A stretch of 58,200 bases of DNA from an uncultured Chryseobacterium sp. (GCA_913778085.1 CAJYXJ010000005.1:1-58200); one strand, 5' to 3'. Shown: positions 24,815 through 34,612, numbered from the stretch's first letter. The notes: a model not told the origin generated them from the letters alone. Made by a program: numbers and translations.

Positions 24815-27709
24815 ATGAACCGATTTTATTTTTCAAAAACCAATAAGGCGGCCCTCTTTTTTGCCATGGCCTTATTACCTGCCGGCATGGCGTATGCTCA
24901 GGTTAAAAAAGATACGGTGCCGAAGGAGAAAAAGATAGAGGAAGTTGTTGTCATCGGATATGGTACCCAGAGAAAAGAAGCTGTAACGGGGTCCGTAGCT
25001 TCTGTAAAAGGTGATGTTCTTCGTGAGGTGCCTACCGCCAATATTACGCAGGCATTACAGAGCAGAACTGCGGGGGTAGATATTTCCCAAACTTCTACTA
25101 AACCGGGTGCAACAATGCAAATTCGTATTCGTGGAGTAAGATCACTAAGTGGTGATAATGATCCTCTGATCGTTTTGGATGGAATCCCTTTTGTTGGTTC
25201 GCTCTCAGATATCAGCTCCAGTGATATAAAAAGTGTTGACATCCTTAAAGATGCTTCTGCAACGGCTATCTATGGTTCGAGAGGAGCAAACGGGGTTATT
25301 TTGGTAACGACCAATAGAGGCTCAAAAGGTCAAAAGCCAAGATTTACTTACAATTCTTTCACAGGTGTTCAGACTTTGTTCTCAAGATATCCGATGATGG
25401 ATGGTCCAACCTTTGCTAGGCTAAGAGCTTATGCTATACCTGCAGGAAATACTACACCTTTATATACTAACGGTGCTGATGAAAGCAGTACAACTAATAC
25501 CGACTGGCAAAAGCTTTACTATAAGCCTGCTATGATCACCAATCACGATATCGGTGTATCCGGAGGTACGGAAGGAGGAAATTATAACGTAGGTTTATCT
25601 TATTTCAAACAGGATGCTGTAATTCCTTTACAAAGTTATGAAAGATTTGCACTTCGTGCTGCTATTGATCAACAGGTAGGTAAAGCGTTCAAATTTGGAT
25701 TAACTTCAAATACCAATTATGCTATATCAGAGGGGAATGGAGTAAACCCAGGAGCAGTCTTAGGATATTCTCCATTGGTAAATCCTTATAATGCTGATGG
25801 TAGTATGAAAAAATTAATGACTACAGCCGGAGGTATTGATCAAACCTGGATTTATTCCCGATCTAATTTGGAAAGTCTGGGGAATAAATATGTTGATGAG
25901 ACAAAATCTTTTGCTTCCTATAATAATTTGTATGGTGAAGCAAACCTACCTTTAAATGGATTAAAGTACAGATTAAATGTAGGTTTGGATTATCGTACTT
26001 CCAATAGTGGAAACTATACAGGGGTAGGTGTATTTAGTACTAATCCTACTGCTCCCTCTAATGCAGGAAGGGGTAATGATCAGACTTATCACTGGACATT
26101 GGAAAACCTTTTAACATATGACCGTACTTTTGGTAAACATAAAATTAATGCAGTTGGTCTATATTCTGCGGAAGGTAGTAGATATATAAGTAGTTATTTA
26201 AGTGCTAAAAATGTACCTGCAGACTTTTTTCAATATTATAATTTAGGCCAGTCACCACAGGCTGATATTACGGTTGATCCAAATAATCAAAATTATGTTC
26301 AATGGGGATTGTTATCTGCTATGGGGCGGGTAATGTATACTTTTAACAATAAATACATGCTTACTGCAACTTTGCGTGCAGATGGATCTTCTAGACTAGC
26401 CCCAGGAAATAAATGGCATACTTATCCTGCTTTGTCTCTTGGATGGAATGTTACCAATGAATCTTTCATGCAAAATGTGAAGTTTGTTAACCTCTTGAAA
26501 TTCAGAGCTGGATGGGGACAGACTTCAAACCAAGCTGTTACTCCATATTCAACTCTTGGCAGACTTACTATTACACCATATAATTTCAATACTACAAATT
26601 CTACAGGTGTATATGTAAGTGTTGCTCCAAATTCTACCCTTGGCTGGGAATATTCCAAAACGCAGAACTACGGGGTTGATTTTGGATTATTTAATAATAG
26701 GCTTACGGGAAGTGCAGAATACTATAGAACCCATACTTTTGACCTTTTAACCAACAAAAATTTACCACCTTCTTCTGGTCTTAGTTATGTAACAAAAAAT
26801 GTTGCTGAAACCGAGAATAAAGGGGTAGAAATAGCACTTAATGGGATTATTTTTGATAACAAAAATGGTTTCTCTTGGGATGCAGGGGTGAATTTTTATT
26901 CCAACCAAAATAAAATCTTATCTTTAGCCTCTGGTTTAGACAAAGATCCCGGTAACTTATGGTTTGTAGGCCATAATATCAACTCGCTTTATGATTATCA
27001 ATATGTTGGTCTGTGGCAGGCTGGTGATCCTTATCAAAATATATTAGAGCCAGGATCTGCAGCTGATGTCGTAGGATCGATTAAAGTTCTCTACACCGGC
27101 GGCTATAATGCTGATGGAACACCTGTTAGGGCAATTAATGCTGACGACCGACAAATTATTGATACTGCTCCAAAATTCCAGGGAGGTTTTAATATGCGTT
27201 TTGCGTACAAAAATTTTGAATTAAGTACTGTAGGAGCATTTCAGGACGGTGGTGTGTTAATCAGCACATTATACGGATCTGCCAGTTACCTAAACAGACT
27301 GACGGGTAGAGGAAATAACGTTGATGTAGATTACTGGACTGAAGATAATACAAATGCTTATTTTCCACGTCCAGGCAGACATTTGAGTGGAGATAATCCA
27401 AAGTATGCGTCTACATTAGCTATGTTTGATGCGTCCTATGTTAAATTGCGCACAATTACCTTAGGATATAATGTGGATAAAGATTATTTGAAGGATTTGA
27501 ATATTACCAATTTAAGAATATATTTTACAGTAACAAATCCGCTAATTATCTATTCTCCTTATCATAAATTCTCAGGAATGGATCCAGAACCAAACTCGAC
27601 AGGTAACCAAAATCAGGCCGTAAGTGGTTATGCGGCACGTCAATTGGTAATTGGTACAAATAATCCTACAACCAGAAATTTCTTAATGGGAATTAATTTA
27701 ACTTTCTAA
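24815..27709 (+). CDS. SusC/RagA family TonB-linked outer-membrane transporter
   Basis: A 964-residue outer-membrane porin that imports oligosaccharides with SusD. A signal peptide (FFAMALLPAGMAYAQ) is followed almost at once by the TonB box/plug region (IEEVVVIGYGTQRKEAVTGS) and the plug core (RIRGVRSLSGDNDPLIVLDG, ATAIYGSRGANGVILVTT). The remainder is beta-barrel, ending in a C-terminal LMGINLTF strand. The usual carboxypeptidase-regulatory-like N-terminal extension is absent. Context points to xylan-derived substrates. Base composition is more AT-rich than the glycosidase genes from about 25,340 onward. Confidence 0.95.
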   Translation: MNRFYFSKTNKAALFFAMALLPAGMAYAQVKKDTVPKEKKIEEVVVIGYGTQRKEAVTGSVASVKGDVLREVPTANITQALQSRTAGVDISQTSTKPGATMQIRIRGVRSLSGDNDPLIVLDGIPFVGSLSDISSSDIKSVDILKDASATAIYGSRGANGVILVTTNRGSKGQKPRFTYNSFTGVQTLFSRYPMMDGPTFARLRAYAIPAGNTTPLYTNGADESSTTNTDWQKLYYKPAMITNHDIGVSGGTEGGNYNVGLSYFKQDAVIPLQSYERFALRAAIDQQVGKAFKFGLTSNTNYAISEGNGVNPGAVLGYSPLVNPYNADGSMKKLMTTAGGIDQTWIYSRSNLESLGNKYVDETKSFASYNNLYGEANLPLNGLKYRLNVGLDYRTSNSGNYTGVGVFSTNPTAPSNAGRGNDQTYHWTLENLLTYDRTFGKHKINAVGLYSAEGSRYISSYLSAKNVPADFFQYYNLGQSPQADITVDPNNQNYVQWGLLSAMGRVMYTFNNKYMLTATLRADGSSRLAPGNKWHTYPALSLGWNVTNESFMQNVKFVNLLKFRAGWGQTSNQAVTPYSTLGRLTITPYNFNTTNSTGVYVSVAPNSTLGWEYSKTQNYGVDFGLFNNRLTGSAEYYRTHTFDLLTNKNLPPSSGLSYVTKNVAETENKGVEIALNGIIFDNKNGFSWDAGVNFYSNQNKILSLASGLDKDPGNLWFVGHNINSLYDYQYVGLWQAGDPYQNILEPGSAADVVGSIKVLYTGGYNADGTPVRAINADDRQIIDTAPKFQGGFNMRFAYKNFELSTVGAFQDGGVLISTLYGSASYLNRLTGRGNNVDVDYWTEDNTNAYFPRPGRHLSGDNPKYASTLAMFDASYVKLRTITLGYNVDKDYLKDLNITNLRIYFTVTNPLIIYSPYHKFSGMDPEPNSTGNQNQAVSGYAARQLVIGTNNPTTRNFLMGINLTF

Positions 27710-27721
27710 AATTACAAGGTC

Positions 27722-29677
27722 ATGATAAATTTCAACAAAAAAATATTAATCGGATCAATATTTCTGTCATTAGCATTTACAGGGTGTAATGAGATCCTTG
27801 ATGAGCAGCCAAGATCAATCTATACTGTGGATTATTTTAGCACTGCCGATGGTGTTAATCAAAGTTTTACTTCATTATACAGAGAGCTACGTTTATTATA
27901 TGGAAATGGTTATTTCATGAGTAACTGTCAAAATGGTACTGATGAATCAACCTATGCACAAAGTGCTGATGGAAACTTCAGAGATTTAGATATGTCCCCT
28001 GGAAGCGGGGCAATCAATTCAAATACTTTTCCTACAAGTATGGTTTGGGGAGCTGTTTTTCCATATATCAATACGGCAAATGGAATTATTGAAAAAGGAC
28101 CGGGTTTTGGAATCGCAGAATCAAAAATATCAGAAGCAAGATTTTTTAGGGCATTTGATTATTTCATGCTCGTTCAGACTTATGGCGGAGTTCCATTGGA
28201 TCTAGGATCTGGTGAATTAAAATTTAATATAGAACCTGTAGCTACTTCCGTAAGAAATACGGTGCCGGAAGTTTACACAAAATCAATTTTCCCCGATTTA
28301 CTTAAGGCAATTGATAATTTGCCTACTTCACCAAGAGTACCAGGCGGAGTTACACAGAATGTTGCAAGGCTATTTTTGGCAAAAGCTTATCTAACATATG
28401 GTTGGTGGCTTCAAAATCCAAATAATATTCCTACATATCCAAATGCCCAGCGAGTAGATCCTAGTGGTCATGATGCAAACTGGTATTTTCAACAAGCATA
28501 TAATGTAGCTCTTACAGGGATCAGTAATCCTGGCCCATATGCATTGCAGTCTACATTCTACGATGTAAACGTAGGTTCAAATGATAGAAGCAATAGTGAA
28601 TCAATGTTATACGCTGATCATACTGCATCAAGTTTATATTATAATGAGTCTGATCCTGTTGGCTTTGGTTCTGGCTGGGCACCAGATAATTTTGCAGCTT
28701 GGATGCAAACCTGGAATTATACGGCTATTAAAAGTAGTTCTTCAGCAACAACTTTTAATGGAGTAAGTTCTGTGCAACGTGAGGCAGCTCAGTCATTAGG
28801 ACGTCCTTGGGTACGTATGTGTCCTACTATTGGTGTTATCAAAAATACATTTGCTGATAAGACCAATGATTCTCGATATGACGGTACTTTTGTAACAACT
28901 TACAGAGGTAACTGGAATAAAGGAGCGGCTCCACTTTCTACTACTCCAACATTGTATAATGCTAATAACTTGCCTGTACAACCTGGAGGAGCTATCCTAA
29001 GTTTCCTTAGTGATGACTCGCAGACGCCTACTTACCCTTCAGGAGCAGGACAAAATGCTGTAGGAGCTGGAACATTACCTGGAAGAGCAGACTGGGTGAT
29101 TGCACCAAATGGAATAAGCAGAATTGTATATCCTGGACTTTGGAAGATTGGTACTTATCGTACAGATGATCCAAATGGATTAGGATATCCAAATGCGGGT
29201 CTTACTCGTCCTTTTAGCGTAGCTAAGTTTTCAGAATTTTACTTTATTGCAGCGGAAGCAGCCGTGAAAGGAGCTTCTGGAACCATGAGCGCCAGAGATC
29301 TGATTAATGTGATCCGAGCAAGAGCGGGTAAATGGAAATTTAATAATGCTCAGAATACAGCTTATGTAGCTGATAACAGCGCAGCTATGATTGCAGCAAC
29401 ACCGGCAACAATTACTATTGATTACATACTTGCAGAAAGATCTAGAGAATACTATGGAGAATTCTACAGATGGTATGACCTGGTGCGTACACAGAAATGG
29501 GGCGAATATGCGGCTACTTATCAAATCGGAGGATCTTCATATGGAAACCATACTCCTCAGACGGTTACAAGAACGATTCAGCCATATCATTATTTGAGAC
29601 CAATTCCTCAAAATCAATTGGACTTAATGGAAATGTCTGCGGCAGATAAAGCAAAATACCAGAATCCTGGATACTAA
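27722..29677 (+). CDS. SusD/RagB family glycan-binding lipoprotein
   Basis: A 651-residue surface lipoprotein that caps the SusC transporter. The lipobox is LSLAFTGC with the acylated Cys at about residue 22, followed by the SusD start NEILDEQPRSIYTVDYFSTADGV. The TPR-like helical core includes SEARFFRAFDYFMLVQTYGGVPL, and the C-terminal signature is DYILAERSREYYGEFYRWYDLVR with YLRPIPQNQLDLM. It begins 12 bp after susC, so the two are co-transcribed. A hairpin follows at 29709. Specificity for arabinoxylan fragments is inferred from context. Confidence 0.95.
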   Translation: MINFNKKILIGSIFLSLAFTGCNEILDEQPRSIYTVDYFSTADGVNQSFTSLYRELRLLYGNGYFMSNCQNGTDESTYAQSADGNFRDLDMSPGSGAINSNTFPTSMVWGAVFPYINTANGIIEKGPGFGIAESKISEARFFRAFDYFMLVQTYGGVPLDLGSGELKFNIEPVATSVRNTVPEVYTKSIFPDLLKAIDNLPTSPRVPGGVTQNVARLFLAKAYLTYGWWLQNPNNIPTYPNAQRVDPSGHDANWYFQQAYNVALTGISNPGPYALQSTFYDVNVGSNDRSNSESMLYADHTASSLYYNESDPVGFGSGWAPDNFAAWMQTWNYTAIKSSSSATTFNGVSSVQREAAQSLGRPWVRMCPTIGVIKNTFADKTNDSRYDGTFVTTYRGNWNKGAAPLSTTPTLYNANNLPVQPGGAILSFLSDDSQTPTYPSGAGQNAVGAGTLPGRADWVIAPNGISRIVYPGLWKIGTYRTDDPNGLGYPNAGLTRPFSVAKFSEFYFIAAEAAVKGASGTMSARDLINVIRARAGKWKFNNAQNTAYVADNSAAMIAATPATITIDYILAERSREYYGEFYRWYDLVRTQKWGEYAATYQIGGSSYGNHTPQTVTRTIQPYHYLRPIPQNQLDLMEMSAADKAKYQNPGY

Positions 29678-29708
29678 TTAAATTTTATTCTACATTCATA
29701 TTAGCAGC

Positions 29709-29736
29709 AAAATAGGTGTTGAAAAGCACCTATTTT
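29709..29736 (+). terminator. Perfect hairpin between susD and uxuA
   Basis: AAAATAGGTG (29709-29718) and CACCTATTTT (29727-29736) form a perfect 10-bp stem with an 8-nt loop and end in TTTTGTTT. It terminates or attenuates read-through into uxuA, whose start is under 30 bp away. Confidence 0.75.
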
Positions 29737-29764
29737 GTTTAGTATGAAGAAAAATTCAAAACTT

Positions 29765-30943
29765 ATGGAAAAAACCTGGCGTTGGTTTGGTAAAAAAGAT
29801 AAAATAACATTGGAGACACTCCGTCAGATCGGGGTCGAAGGAATTGTTTCGGCACTACATGATATTCCCAACGGGCAGGTCTGGAGTCTGGAGGCGGTGA
29901 ATGATTACAAAAATTATATAGAAAGTTACGGTCTTCGGTGGTCTGTGGTGGAAAGCCTGCCGGTAAGCGAAGCGATCAAGTATGGAGGTGGAGACCGCGA
30001 CTTTTTGATAGAAAACTACATCACAAGTCTCGAAAACCTGGGCAAAGCTGGTGTAACAACAGTTTGTTACAATTTTATGCCGGTGCTCGACTGGGCAAGA
30101 ACAGACCTTTTTCATGCATGGGAAGACGGTTCGTCATCCTTATATTTTGACAAAGCCAAATTCGCTTATTTTGAGATCCATATCTTAAAAAGAAAAGGAG
30201 CGGAAAACGATTATACACAGGAAATCCTTCAGAAAGTAGAAGAACTGAAAAATACCCTCACTGAAGAAGACAACAATCATCTGATCGATTCGGTGATCGT
30301 AAAAACCCAGGGATTCGTCAACGGGAACATTAAGGAAGGCGATCTGAACCCGGTAGAAAAGTTCAATAATTTATTGGCTTTGTACGATGGAATCGATAAA
30401 AACCAGCTGCGTGAAAACCTGAAATATTTTCTGGAAAGAATAATGCCGGTTTGTGAAGAATGGGGCATCCAGATGTGTGTACATCCTGACGATCCGCCTT
30501 TCGCTTTACTGGGCCTTCCAAGGATTGTTACCAACGAGGAAGATATCGACTGGTTCTTAAACGCCGTAGACAATCCTCACAACGGACTGACGTTTTGCGC
30601 AGGATCACTAAGCGCAAACCTTAACAATGATGTTCCGAAACTTGCGCAGAAGTTTGCGCACCGTACGAAATTCGTTCACCTCAGAAGCACCAACGTTTTT
30701 GATAACGGCGATTTCATCGAGGCCCATCATTTGGGCGGAAGAGGAAAACTGATCGACGTAATCCGCGTATTTGAAAAAGAAAACCCGGATCTGCCAATGA
30801 GGATCGACCACGGAAGACTGTTAACGGAAGATATTGATAAAGGTTACAATCCGGGCTATTCATTTTTAGGCCGAATGCTGGCTTTAGGACAGATTGAAGG
30901 CGCAATGGCTGCCATTCAAAACGAAATGGCCAGACAAAATTAA
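29765..30943 (+). CDS. uxuA: D-mannonate dehydratase
   Basis: Dehydrates D-mannonate to 2-keto-3-deoxygluconate, the step after UxuB in glucuronate catabolism. From the ATG at 29765 the protein has about 392 residues (E. coli UxuA 394) and starts with the family MEKTWRWFGKKDKITLETLR. Further signatures are EGIVSALHDIPNG, LPVSEAIKYG, VCYNFMPVLDWARTDL, CVHPDDPP and FCAGSLSANLNNDVP. ATG 29744 is an alternative. It is followed after about 40 bp by an SDR that probably catalyses the preceding step. It implies that glucuronate released by GH115 is consumed. Confidence 0.95.
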   Translation: MEKTWRWFGKKDKITLETLRQIGVEGIVSALHDIPNGQVWSLEAVNDYKNYIESYGLRWSVVESLPVSEAIKYGGGDRDFLIENYITSLENLGKAGVTTVCYNFMPVLDWARTDLFHAWEDGSSSLYFDKAKFAYFEIHILKRKGAENDYTQEILQKVEELKNTLTEEDNNHLIDSVIVKTQGFVNGNIKEGDLNPVEKFNNLLALYDGIDKNQLRENLKYFLERIMPVCEEWGIQMCVHPDDPPFALLGLPRIVTNEEDIDWFLNAVDNPHNGLTFCAGSLSANLNNDVPKLAQKFAHRTKFVHLRSTNVFDNGDFIEAHHLGGRGKLIDVIRVFEKENPDLPMRIDHGRLLTEDIDKGYNPGYSFLGRMLALGQIEGAMAAIQNEMARQN

Positions 30944-30982
30944 CACTCATTTTTGATCAATCATCAATTATCAATCATAAAA

Positions 30983-31798
30983 ATGAACGAAATATTCAGC
31001 ATAAAAGATAAAATAGCCGTTATTACAGGAGCTTCCGGTGTTCTGGGAGGAAGTCTTGCCAAGAGTTTCCTTGCAGCAGGAGCAAAAGTAGTGGCGTTAG
31101 GCAGAAACCAGGAAAAACTGGATGCCTGTATAAAAGAATGGACGGACCTCGGCGGCGATGCTTTTGCCGTTGAAGCTAATGTGATGGACATTGAAAGTCT
31201 TGAAGCGGCTTCAAAAAAAATTACCGAGAAATATGGAAGGATCGATATTCTGCTAAATATTGCAGGCGGAAACATTCCCACTGCAACTTTATCTCCCGAA
31301 CAGTCATTCTTCGATATGAATATGAAAGGATGGGATGAAGTTACCGATCTCAATATCAACGGAACCGTTTATCCGAGCTTTGTCTTCGGAAAAGCAATGG
31401 CAGAACAGGGAAGCGGTAGCATCGTCAATATCTCTTCCATGGCAGCCTATTCAGCGATCACCAGAGTAGCAGGATATTCGGCCGCAAAATCAGCGATCAC
31501 CAACTTCACACAATGGCTGGCTTCTGATGTAGCTTTAAAATTCGGAGATAAAATCCGTGTTAATGCTGTAGCACCGGGATTCTTCATCGGCGATCAGAAC
31601 CGTGCGATTCTCCTGAATCCGGATGGTTCGTTAACCGACAGAAGTAAAAAAGTAATCGCCAAAACCCCGATGCAGCGTTTCGGAGAAGTGGAAGAGCTCA
31701 ACGGAGCCGTACAGTTCCTGTGTTCCGAAGCCGCAAGCTTCATTACCGGTGCCTTATTGCCGGTAGACGGAGGTTTCAGCGCCTTTAGCGGCGTTTAA
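30983..31798 (+). CDS. uxuB: SDR-type D-mannonate oxidoreductase (fructuronate reductase)
   Basis: A 271-residue classical SDR with ITGASGVLGGSLAK (cofactor), NIAGGN, NISSMAAYSA (Ser) and YSAAKSAITNF (Tyr, Lys), and the C-terminal PVDGGF. The FFIGDQNRAILLNPDG stretch is typical of the SDR branch that replaces the larger E. coli-type UxuB, as in Bacillus YjmF. Position directly behind uxuA supports reduction of fructuronate to mannonate. The ATG at 30983 is used; the earlier in-frame ATG at 30953 precedes any SDR homology. A terminator follows at 31833-31869. Function rests on context as well as family. Confidence 0.85.
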   Translation: MNEIFSIKDKIAVITGASGVLGGSLAKSFLAAGAKVVALGRNQEKLDACIKEWTDLGGDAFAVEANVMDIESLEAASKKITEKYGRIDILLNIAGGNIPTATLSPEQSFFDMNMKGWDEVTDLNINGTVYPSFVFGKAMAEQGSGSIVNISSMAAYSAITRVAGYSAAKSAITNFTQWLASDVALKFGDKIRVNAVAPGFFIGDQNRAILLNPDGSLTDRSKKVIAKTPMQRFGEVEELNGAVQFLCSEAASFITGALLPVDGGFSAFSGV

Positions 31799-31832
31799 CA
31801 AAGTTTGTTATTTTTCTTCATATATAGTTAGA

Positions 31833-31869
31833 GAGACCTTGACTATAACACGTTGAGGTCTCGTTTTTT
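31833..31869 (+). terminator. Intrinsic terminator after the uxuAB pair
   Basis: GAGACCT (31833-31839) pairs with AGGTCTC (31856-31862), followed by GTTTTTT. Confidence 0.8.
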
Positions 31870-31944
31870 AAATTTTGTTTGTCAATACGCAGATGATGAT
31901 GCCTAAAAAGAAACTGTTAAGTTTAACAGACAAAATAAAAATTA

Positions 31945-34407
31945 ATGAAACCCAAACATTGCATATTTATCCTCTGTCTACTTATAAGCGGATTTTCCTT
32001 TGCTCAGAAAGGAGGAAAATACAAGCTGTGGTATGACAAGCCTGCCAAACAGTGGGTGGAAGCATTGCCGATTGGAAACGGTAGGCTGGCAGCAATGGTT
32101 TTCGGAGATCCTCTTAAAGAAAAGCTTCAGCTTAACGAAAGCACTTTCTGGTCCGGCGGTCCTTCCCGCAACGACAATCCGGATGGTCCTAAAGTCCTGG
32201 ATTCTATCAGATATTACCTTTCTAACGGAAATTACAAACGTGCCCAGATTCTTGCGGATAAAGGTTTAACGGCAAAAACCCTTCACGGTTCAGCCTTCCA
32301 GAATATTGGTGATTTAATTCTTGATTTTAAAAATAGTAGTGATTTTAAAAATTACTACAGAGAATTAGATATTGAAAAAGCAATTACAACAACCACTTTC
32401 TCAGCCAATGGGATCAATTTTAAAAGAGAAGTTTTCGCTTCGATTCCTGATAATGTAATTGTTATCAAATTAAGTTCAGACAAAAAAAATACACTGAGTT
32501 TTTCAGCTCAATTCAACAGCGAACTCAAAAAAAATAGCAAAGCAATTAATACTAATACATTGCAAATGGACGGTTTGTCTTCAACTTTAGACGGCGTTCA
32601 GGGACAAGTCAGATTCAGTGCAATTGCAAAAATCCTTAATAAAGATGGCAAAACGGAAGTTTCAGAAAACAGTATTGCCGTAAGCAACGCCAGTGAGATT
32701 ACCATTCTGATTTCCATTACAACCAATTTTACCGATTACAAAACTTTAAACACCGACGAAGTTTTAAAAAGCAAAAAATACATTTCGGAAGCAGAACCTA
32801 AAAGCTTCAACACTTTACTTAAAAATCATCTGAATACCTATCATAGCTATTTTAAAAGAGTTAATTTAGATTTAGGCACTTCCGATGCGGCAAAAAATCC
32901 CACCGATATTAGGATTAAAAACTTTGCCACATCTTACGATCCTGAACTGATTGCATTGTACTACCAATTCGGACGTTATTTGCTGATTTCCTCATCACAG
33001 CCAGGCGGTCAGCCCGCCAATCTCCAGGGAATCTGGAACAACTCCAACAAACCAGCCTGGGACAGCAAATACACCATCAACATCAACACGGAAATGAACT
33101 ACTGGCCGGCCGAAAAAACAGGACTTCCGGAAATGCACGAACCGCTGATCCAAATGGTAAAAGACCTGAGCGAATCCGGAAAGGAAACGGCAAAAACCAT
33201 GTACAACAGCCGTGGCTGGGTCGCTCACCACAACACCGACTTCTGGAGAATTACCGGAGTGGTGGATTTCGCCAACGCCGGCATGTGGCCGATGGGCGGA
33301 GCCTGGCTTTCCCAGCACCTGTGGGACAAATACCTGTACAGCGGGGATCTGAATTACCTCAGATCGGTCTATCCGGTTCTGAAATCTGCTGCTCAATTCT
33401 ATGAAGATTTTCTGATAGAAGAACCGACGCATCATTGGCTGGTTGTGAGTCCATCGATGTCTCCTGAAAATATTCCGCATGGTCATCAGGGAAGTGCCTT
33501 GGCAGCAGGCAATACCATGGATAACCAGTTGATCTTCGATCTGTTCACCAAAACCAGGAAAGCAGCGGCGATACTTAATCTCGACTCAGATAAAATTCCG
33601 GTTTGGAACACCATCATTTCAAAATTACCGCCGATGCAGATCGGAAGATACGGACAACTACAGGAATGGATGGGTGATTGGGACGACCCGAAAGACAACC
33701 ACCGCCACGTTTCCCATCTGTACGGATTATTTCCGTCCAATCAAATTAACCCGTTCACCACACCGGAACTGACAGACGCAGCAAAAACCGTTCTCATCCA
33801 TCGCGGCGACGTTTCCACCGGCTGGTCGATGGGATGGAAAGTGAATCTCTGGGCAAAACTGCTCGACGGAAATCATGCTAATAAATTAATCAAAGACCAA
33901 TTAACTTTGGTGGAAAAAGACGGCTGGGGAAGCAAAGGCGGAACGTATCCGAATCTGTTCGATGCCCATCCGCCGTTCCAGATCGATGGAAACTTTGGCT
34001 GCACTTCGGGAATCACCGAAATGCTTTTGCAAACCCAAAATGGTTTCATCGACATTCTTCCGGCCCTTCCCGACGAATGGAAAAACGGCCATATTTCCGG
34101 ACTGAAAACGTACGGAGGTTTTGAAATCGATATGATTTGGGAAAATAATAAAGCGAAAGAAGTCATCATAAAATCAAATTTAGGCGGAAACTGTAGACTG
34201 AGAACACCTAACGAAATGCAGCTCACCGGAAACATAAAGCTAAAAAAAGCAGAAGGTAAAAACCTGAATTCCTTTTTTGATACCCCGGAAATAAAAATAC
34301 CGTTGATCTCAAAAGAGGCAAAACTGAATCCCATTGAAATTAAAAACCATGTGATTTACGATTTCCCGACCGAAGCCGGAAAAATTTATAAATTAAAATT
34401 TAAATAA
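31945..34407 (+). CDS. Glycoside hydrolase family 95 (alpha-L-fucosidase or alpha-L-galactosidase)
   Basis: An exported 820-residue enzyme (signal ILCLLISGFSFAQ). The N-terminal GH95 domain begins LWYDKPAKQWVEALPIGNGRLAAMVFG with LNESTFWSGGPSRNDNPDG. The (alpha/alpha)6 core carries INTEMNYWPAEKTGL (catalytic Asn region), GWVAHHNTDFWRITG, SPSMSPEN and FQIDGNFGCTSGITEMLL (catalytic Asp). GH95 enzymes invert and remove terminal alpha-L-Fuc or alpha-L-Gal. In a glucuronoarabinoxylan locus the L-galactose caps of grass xylan are a likely target; the distinction cannot be settled by eye. Confidence 0.9.
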   Translation: MKPKHCIFILCLLISGFSFAQKGGKYKLWYDKPAKQWVEALPIGNGRLAAMVFGDPLKEKLQLNESTFWSGGPSRNDNPDGPKVLDSIRYYLSNGNYKRAQILADKGLTAKTLHGSAFQNIGDLILDFKNSSDFKNYYRELDIEKAITTTTFSANGINFKREVFASIPDNVIVIKLSSDKKNTLSFSAQFNSELKKNSKAINTNTLQMDGLSSTLDGVQGQVRFSAIAKILNKDGKTEVSENSIAVSNASEITILISITTNFTDYKTLNTDEVLKSKKYISEAEPKSFNTLLKNHLNTYHSYFKRVNLDLGTSDAAKNPTDIRIKNFATSYDPELIALYYQFGRYLLISSSQPGGQPANLQGIWNNSNKPAWDSKYTININTEMNYWPAEKTGLPEMHEPLIQMVKDLSESGKETAKTMYNSRGWVAHHNTDFWRITGVVDFANAGMWPMGGAWLSQHLWDKYLYSGDLNYLRSVYPVLKSAAQFYEDFLIEEPTHHWLVVSPSMSPENIPHGHQGSALAAGNTMDNQLIFDLFTKTRKAAAILNLDSDKIPVWNTIISKLPPMQIGRYGQLQEWMGDWDDPKDNHRHVSHLYGLFPSNQINPFTTPELTDAAKTVLIHRGDVSTGWSMGWKVNLWAKLLDGNHANKLIKDQLTLVEKDGWGSKGGTYPNLFDAHPPFQIDGNFGCTSGITEMLLQTQNGFIDILPALPDEWKNGHISGLKTYGGFEIDMIWENNKAKEVIIKSNLGGNCRLRTPNEMQLTGNIKLKKAEGKNLNSFFDTPEIKIPLISKEAKLNPIEIKNHVIYDFPTEAGKIYKLKFK

Positions 34408-34612
34408 TCAGTAGGAACGGACAATGTCATCCTGAGCTTGAGTTTATCGTGAGCTTGACGAAGGGAAGGAAGCCCGTTCACAAAGATCAATGTAGCAATT
34501 GGCTTTAGCCAAATTTAAATAATATTAATCATAGTCCCGAAGGGACGGCTTAAACCAGAATAGGACGAAATCCTATTAAAAATATTATAAGAAAAAAATA
34601 AGAAATTTATAT
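34408..34612. repeat. Gap with two kinds of dispersed flavobacterial repeats
   Basis: GTCATCCTGAGCTTGA, then GTGAGCTTGACGAAGGG (34425-34467), is the GTCATCCTGAGCTTG-type element frequent in Bacteroidota. GGCTTTAGCC (34501) and AGTCCCGAAGGGACGGCTTA, then GAATAGGACGAAATCCTATT (34533-34580), are REP-like. The promoter for the next gene, if separate, must overlap these. Confidence 0.7.
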
